Program-made: the position numbers and the translations under genes
Shown here: positions 61,533 through 64,000 of the stretch, in pieces
How positions within the stretch are numbered: the first letter of the stretch is position 1
Layout of the letters: every line of letters starts with the position of its first letter
The notes under the pieces: generated by a model
Databases searched by the model: none
Seen by the model: the letters and a program-made list of their open reading frames with translations, nothing else
What the model was told of the DNA's origin: nothing
Source of the DNA: Mesorhizobium escarrei
GTDB lineage: Bacteria; Pseudomonadota; Alphaproteobacteria; Rhizobiales; Rhizobiaceae
Reading direction: 5' to 3'
Assembly (NCBI RefSeq): GCF_935825525.1
Contig: NZ_CAKXZT010000132.1
Location: 64,564-128,563, forward strand
DNA: 64,000 nucleotides

Positions 61533-62042
61533 TCATGCCAGCGCCGCCAACCTGTAGACAACGCTCTGCCGGTGATGCGCGTGGCAGATGGCAATGGCCA
61601 GCGCGTCGGCGGCATCGTCGGTGTCGAACGTCGCCTTCGGCATCAGCACCTTGACCATCATGTGGATCTGCTTCTTGTCGCCATGACCGACGCCGATCAC
61701 CGCCTTCTTGACGGCGTTGGGCGCATATTCGGCGACAATCAGGCCGGCCAGCGCCGGCACCAGCATGGCGATGCCGCGCGCCTGGCCAAGCTTCAGCGTC
61801 GCGGCCGCATCCTTGTTGACGAAAGTCTGCTCGACCGCCGCCTCGTGCGGCATGGCGGTATGCAGGATCTCGGCAAGCCCGTCATGCAACTGGCAAAGCC
61901 GCGTCGCCAGCGCCGCCTTGTCGTCGGAACGCACGGTGCCGGAGGCGACGAAGCGCAGCGAGTTGCCGAGGCTCTCGACGATGCCCCAGCCGGTGCGCCT
62001 CAGCCCCGGATCGATGCCGATGATGCGAATCGTTTCCCCCAT
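61533..62042 (-). CDS. ruvC: Crossover junction endonuclease RuvC
   Basis: Holliday junction resolvase of 169 residues. The first catalytic aspartate is D11 (IIGIDPGLRRTG). A downstream acidic pair lies in the C-terminal DDAADALAIAICHAH, and the conserved EQTFVNKDAAATLKLGQARG is in the middle. It is the first gene of ruvC-ruvA-x-ruvB. A degenerate SOS-like box and a RIME-like repeat lie upstream. Confidence 0.97.
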   Translation of the reverse strand: MGETIRIIGIDPGLRRTGWGIVESLGNSLRFVASGTVRSDDKAALATRLCQLHDGLAEILHTAMPHEAAVEQTFVNKDAAATLKLGQARGIAMLVPALAGLIVAEYAPNAVKKAVIGVGHGDKKQIHMMVKVLMPKATFDTDDAADALAIAICHAHHRQSVVYRLAALA

Positions 62043-62085
62043 CCGCCAACTTTACCCGTGGCGGACAGCGATGCCAGCGAAATGT

Positions 62086-62100
62086 GAACAAACCAGAAAC
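62086..62100. promoter_or_regulatory. Degenerate LexA (SOS) box candidate upstream of ruvC
   Basis: GAAC-AAACCAG-AAAC is one base from GAAC-N7-GAAC and lies 44 bp upstream of the ruvC start. It sits in the same GTGAACAAACC 11-mer that occurs twice upstream of the helicase gene. Confidence 0.4.
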
Positions 62101-62206
62101 AGGCTCCCGCTACGTCCCACAGGCTGTTTGAGAATTCGCTCTGACGAGACAGATGGCGTGGTTTTCGAGAACTGAAGCGGAACGGACATTTGGGTCCGTG
62201 AGCCCG

Positions 62207-62307
62207 CGCATGACCCCGAAATCGGAACCGATTTCGGAAAAGATCATGCGCAAAAGCAAAGTGCTACAGCGTCCTTTGCGCGTCCAAGAGGACGCGCGGC
62301 GCTGTAG
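62207..62307. repeat. RIME-like palindromic element, full copy
   Basis: CCGAAATCGG-aa-CCGATTTCGG (62216-62237), then CATGCGCAAAAGCAAAG, then ACAGCG...GCGCGTCC-aaga-GGACGCGC...CGCTGT (62266-62305). The cleanest copy in this window; both palindromes are exact. Confidence 0.85.
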
Positions 62308-62742
62308 GTAAGCCGAGGAAACCGCGGCCGTCAGAGCAACATGTATCAGCTGCCGGATTTGGCAGCTTTTGACCCCAAAGGCGAGCTTCGTGAGACGCTT
62401 ACCGGGTGGCGGCTTTGCAGCTTATCGGACATTGAGACCAGCGTCGCTGTGCGCTCAGAAACGGACCCTCGCGATCCAGAATCGGCAGCTGGATGGACCA
62501 GCAAGCGCGCCGAGCAGCAGACGCGCTCGGCGCAAGAGTCTAGCACCTGTCGGTGATCGGTCAGGCCCCAAGCCAATTTCCTCCTCCCGCGCTCCCATTT
62601 TATTGCAAGACGGTCAAATTTGAGCTTTCGCATTCATGTTTTGTCGAGCGTATCTCTTAGAGTCGCTTAAACCTTCTGCGCCGTAAGTTTTAGCGGTGCT
62701 GAATCGCCGTCAGCGCCGATGACGACGAAATAGGAGAACGCA
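62308..62742. other. Region without a supported gene between the ruv repeat and the 95-residue gene
   Basis: About 435 bp. It contains a terminator-like hairpin AGCTGCC-ggattt-GGCAGCT-TTT (62348-62370) and a 9-bp stem GCGCCGAGC/GCTCGGCGC (62507-62533). Short open frames on both strands here have no ribosome-binding site and no recognisable sequence. The region looks like old insertions or decayed sequence. Confidence 0.5.
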
Positions 62743-63030
62743 ATGACGCGCAATCACGTTGAACGTCTTGGAGAGTTCAGGGAAATCCTGGTCGCGACTC
62801 GACGCGAAGGAGTTCGTAACGTGCACCATACCCGCGACGCAATGCGGGCAAGCGGCTTTCAGATCGGGGACAGCGACGGCTCCAGCTACGGAGCCAAGCT
62901 AAAGGAACTCCAAGAGGAAATCGAGGCAGTCGATCGCGCCATCGAAGACGAGAAGCGGCTGGCCTTGTCCCTTGAGAGTGCGGCTCAACCCCGCCGACCA
63001 ATTAAGCCGAGAATCGTGAAGGGAACATAG
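62743..63030 (+). CDS. Small hypothetical protein with coiled-coil C-terminus
   Basis: Not recognised. The 95 residues follow AGGAGAACGCA and begin MTRNHVERLGEF. The N-terminal half is basic with RDAMRASGFQIGDSDGSSYG. The C-terminal half is a predicted coiled coil (AKLKELQEEIEAVDRAIEDE), ending in a Pro/Arg-rich tail (RRPIKPRIVKG). A good ribosome-binding site and composition support a real gene; there is no conserved neighbour to suggest a role. Confidence 0.6.
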   Translation: MTRNHVERLGEFREILVATRREGVRNVHHTRDAMRASGFQIGDSDGSSYGAKLKELQEEIEAVDRAIEDEKRLALSLESAAQPRRPIKPRIVKGT

Positions 63031-63272
63031 AGTTGGCGACGGCCCTTGGTGCCCATCGCGTGGATACGCCTGCGACATGGTGTCGGGCTCGTCGCCGCCG
63101 TGCTACGGAGCCCTGAACGTCATCCGTTGCCATCAAACCTGGGGCAGGAGTGGCCGAAGCCGCCCTGTGTCGATGTCGAATTCGCTGTGTCCATCGTTGT
63201 CGATGCCGTCGCTACCCTCGCCAGCGGCGTTCTTCAGGTATCCGATCTTAGCGGAGAATATCGAGCGGCCTG
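63031..63272. other. Intergenic region after the 95-residue gene
   Basis: 242 bp converging on the rcdA stop. No hairpin with a T-run and no supported reading frame was seen. The open frames that cross it lack ribosome-binding sites. Confidence 0.5.
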
Positions 63273-63803
63273 TCAGCCGCGGGCGAAAGCCGTGTTGAGC
63301 AGCGTGATCTGATCGGAAACCGGATTGATGCGGCGGCCGGATGGCGCGACCTCGGCCACGGCGCCGCCGTAGATTTCCTCGTCCATGCGACGCACCAGCG
63401 CCTGCAGGCGCAGCGAGCGGTCGATGAGGTCAACAAAATCCTTGGGCAGTTCGACCCAGCCTGCGGCATCGTTGTTGGCGGAAGCGGTATCGAGACGCAC
63501 CTTGGATTTTTCGGAAGCAACCTGATCGCGAGTCATTTCGCCGGAATTCGCCGCGCGCTGCAGAAGCAGCCAGGAGGCGACCTGCATCAGCCTCGTGGTC
63601 AGTCGCATCGACTCGGCCGCATAGAGCGTCGCCGCCAGCCTGGACAGTTTCTTCGCCTCGGCCCGGCCCTTGCCGTCCAGATATTCGGCCGCCTGCTCGA
63701 CCAGGCCCATGCCTTCCTGGTAGAGCGGCTTGAAGGATTGGGAGAAAACCCGGCGCTCCGCCAGCTTGATGGTTTTCGCGCTTCCCTTCGAAGGATCGTT
63801 CAT
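63273..63803 (-). CDS. rcdA: RcdA, regulator of CtrA degradation (DUF1465 family)
   Basis: Adaptor of 176 residues that in Caulobacter helps bring CtrA and other proteins to the ClpXP protease. The DUF1465/RcdA core is seen in SQSFKPLYQEGMGLVEQAA, ETMRLTTRLMQVASWLLLQRA-like (ESMRLTTRLMQVASWLLLQR here) and VELPKDFVDLIDRSLRLQALVRRMDEEIYG. The C-terminal end LNTAFARG is family-typical. The ATG at 63803 is preferred to a GTG 15 nt upstream. A perfect CtrA-type site lies about 120 bp upstream, suggesting a feedback loop. Confidence 0.88.
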   Translation of the reverse strand: MNDPSKGSAKTIKLAERRVFSQSFKPLYQEGMGLVEQAAEYLDGKGRAEAKKLSRLAATLYAAESMRLTTRLMQVASWLLLQRAANSGEMTRDQVASEKSKVRLDTASANNDAAGWVELPKDFVDLIDRSLRLQALVRRMDEEIYGGAVAEVAPSGRRINPVSDQITLLNTAFARG

Positions 63804-63922
63804 CGATACGCCCTGCACTTGCCCTTACGGCCGGCCGAATCGGCGTCATCGCCGTCACGCCTGCACCCTATATGACCGAGGCTTGAAAATGCGCTTCGGC
63901 GCCGGCGAACGCAAGCACATGT

Positions 63923-63938
63923 TTAACAAACGGTTAAC
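63923..63938. promoter_or_regulatory. CtrA-binding site candidate, TTAA-N7-TTAAC
   Basis: TTAA (63923-63926), CAAACGG, TTAAC (63934-63938): exact consensus match, about 120 bp upstream of rcdA. It may serve rcdA, the gene beyond the right edge, or both. Confidence 0.7.
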
Positions 63939-64000
63939 GGCGACGCAGCGAAGCAGGCGACCGGCAATCCGGATCGCGATCGGGTAGGAGGGAGCCTTGC

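Noticed and set aside
62341..62633. Two overlapping opposite-strand frames of 71 and 95 codons
   Set aside because: No ribosome-binding site on either, one starts inside a hairpin, and neither translation is recognisable.
63046..63312. Plus-strand frames of 73-88 codons converging on rcdA
   Set aside because: No ribosome-binding site, overlap the rcdA 3' end and look like random high-GC reading.

Overview
This window looks like chromosomal DNA of a rhizobial alphaproteobacterium, most likely Mesorhizobium or a close Phyllobacteriaceae relative. The evidence is high GC, the block phaR-phaAB ... Suv3-like helicase / S4 protein / fdxA / carD ... rpoH2, a complete tol-pal and ruv region, RopB/Omp25-like barrels, CtrA-type sites, an EcfG-type promoter, and several families of short palindromic repeats like those of the Rhizobiales. 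No tRNA, rRNA, CRISPR array, IS element or prophage was recognised.

Layout. 1-2.9 kb: RND efflux pair, permease cut by the left edge. 3-6.7 kb: an isoquinoline-oxidoreductase-type molybdenum hydroxylase operon with a small cysteine-rich exported protein, divergent from a TetR regulator. 6.7-15.1 kb: patatin and bdhA, two further TetR regulators each divergent from or facing a target, and the polyhydroxybutyrate genes phaR and phaAB. 15.1-21.4 kb: a 0.7-kb intergenic region with a duplicated block, a helicase gene carrying an in-frame palindromic repeat, S4 protein, fdxA, carD. 21.4-26.5 kb: polar amino-acid ABC transporter, rpoH2, an M48 lipoprotein protease. 26.8-31.4 kb: thiBPQ with a TPP riboswitch, divergent from a thiamine pyrophosphokinase gene. 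31.4-38.2 kb: ABC-F protein, ccdAB toxin-antitoxin pair, an unknown membrane protein, purA, an EamA transporter flanked by repeats. 38.4-46.2 kb: serA, serC, two outer-membrane barrels each with a CtrA-type site, glmM, a triple-repeat exported protein. 46.7-58.5 kb: ftsH, tilS, cpoB, pal, a decayed four-helix-bundle gene, tolBARQ, ybgC, a GH5 hydrolase. 58.5-64 kb: metallophosphoesterase, ruvC-ruvA-abrB-like-ruvB, a small unknown gene, and rcdA with a CtrA-type site upstream.

How the genes fit together. PhaA and PhaB make (R)-3-hydroxybutyryl-CoA, PhaR controls storage, and BdhA returns hydroxybutyrate to acetoacetate. ThiBPQ imports thiamine, the kinase makes TPP, and TPP closes the riboswitch. 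TolQRAB, Pal, CpoB and the two barrels form an envelope set; the barrels and rcdA carry CtrA-type motifs, tying them to the cell cycle. RpoH2 appears to sit under the general stress sigma factor.

Most of the window is ordinary core genome. The least expected observations are the palindromic repeat translated within the helicase gene, the duplicated spaced block upstream of that gene, the decayed gene between GA-rich inverted repeats inside the tol-pal cluster, the composite repeats around the EamA gene, the MazE-like gene inside the ruv operon, and the triple-cysteine-repeat exported protein. I did not find a clearly new multi-gene system.
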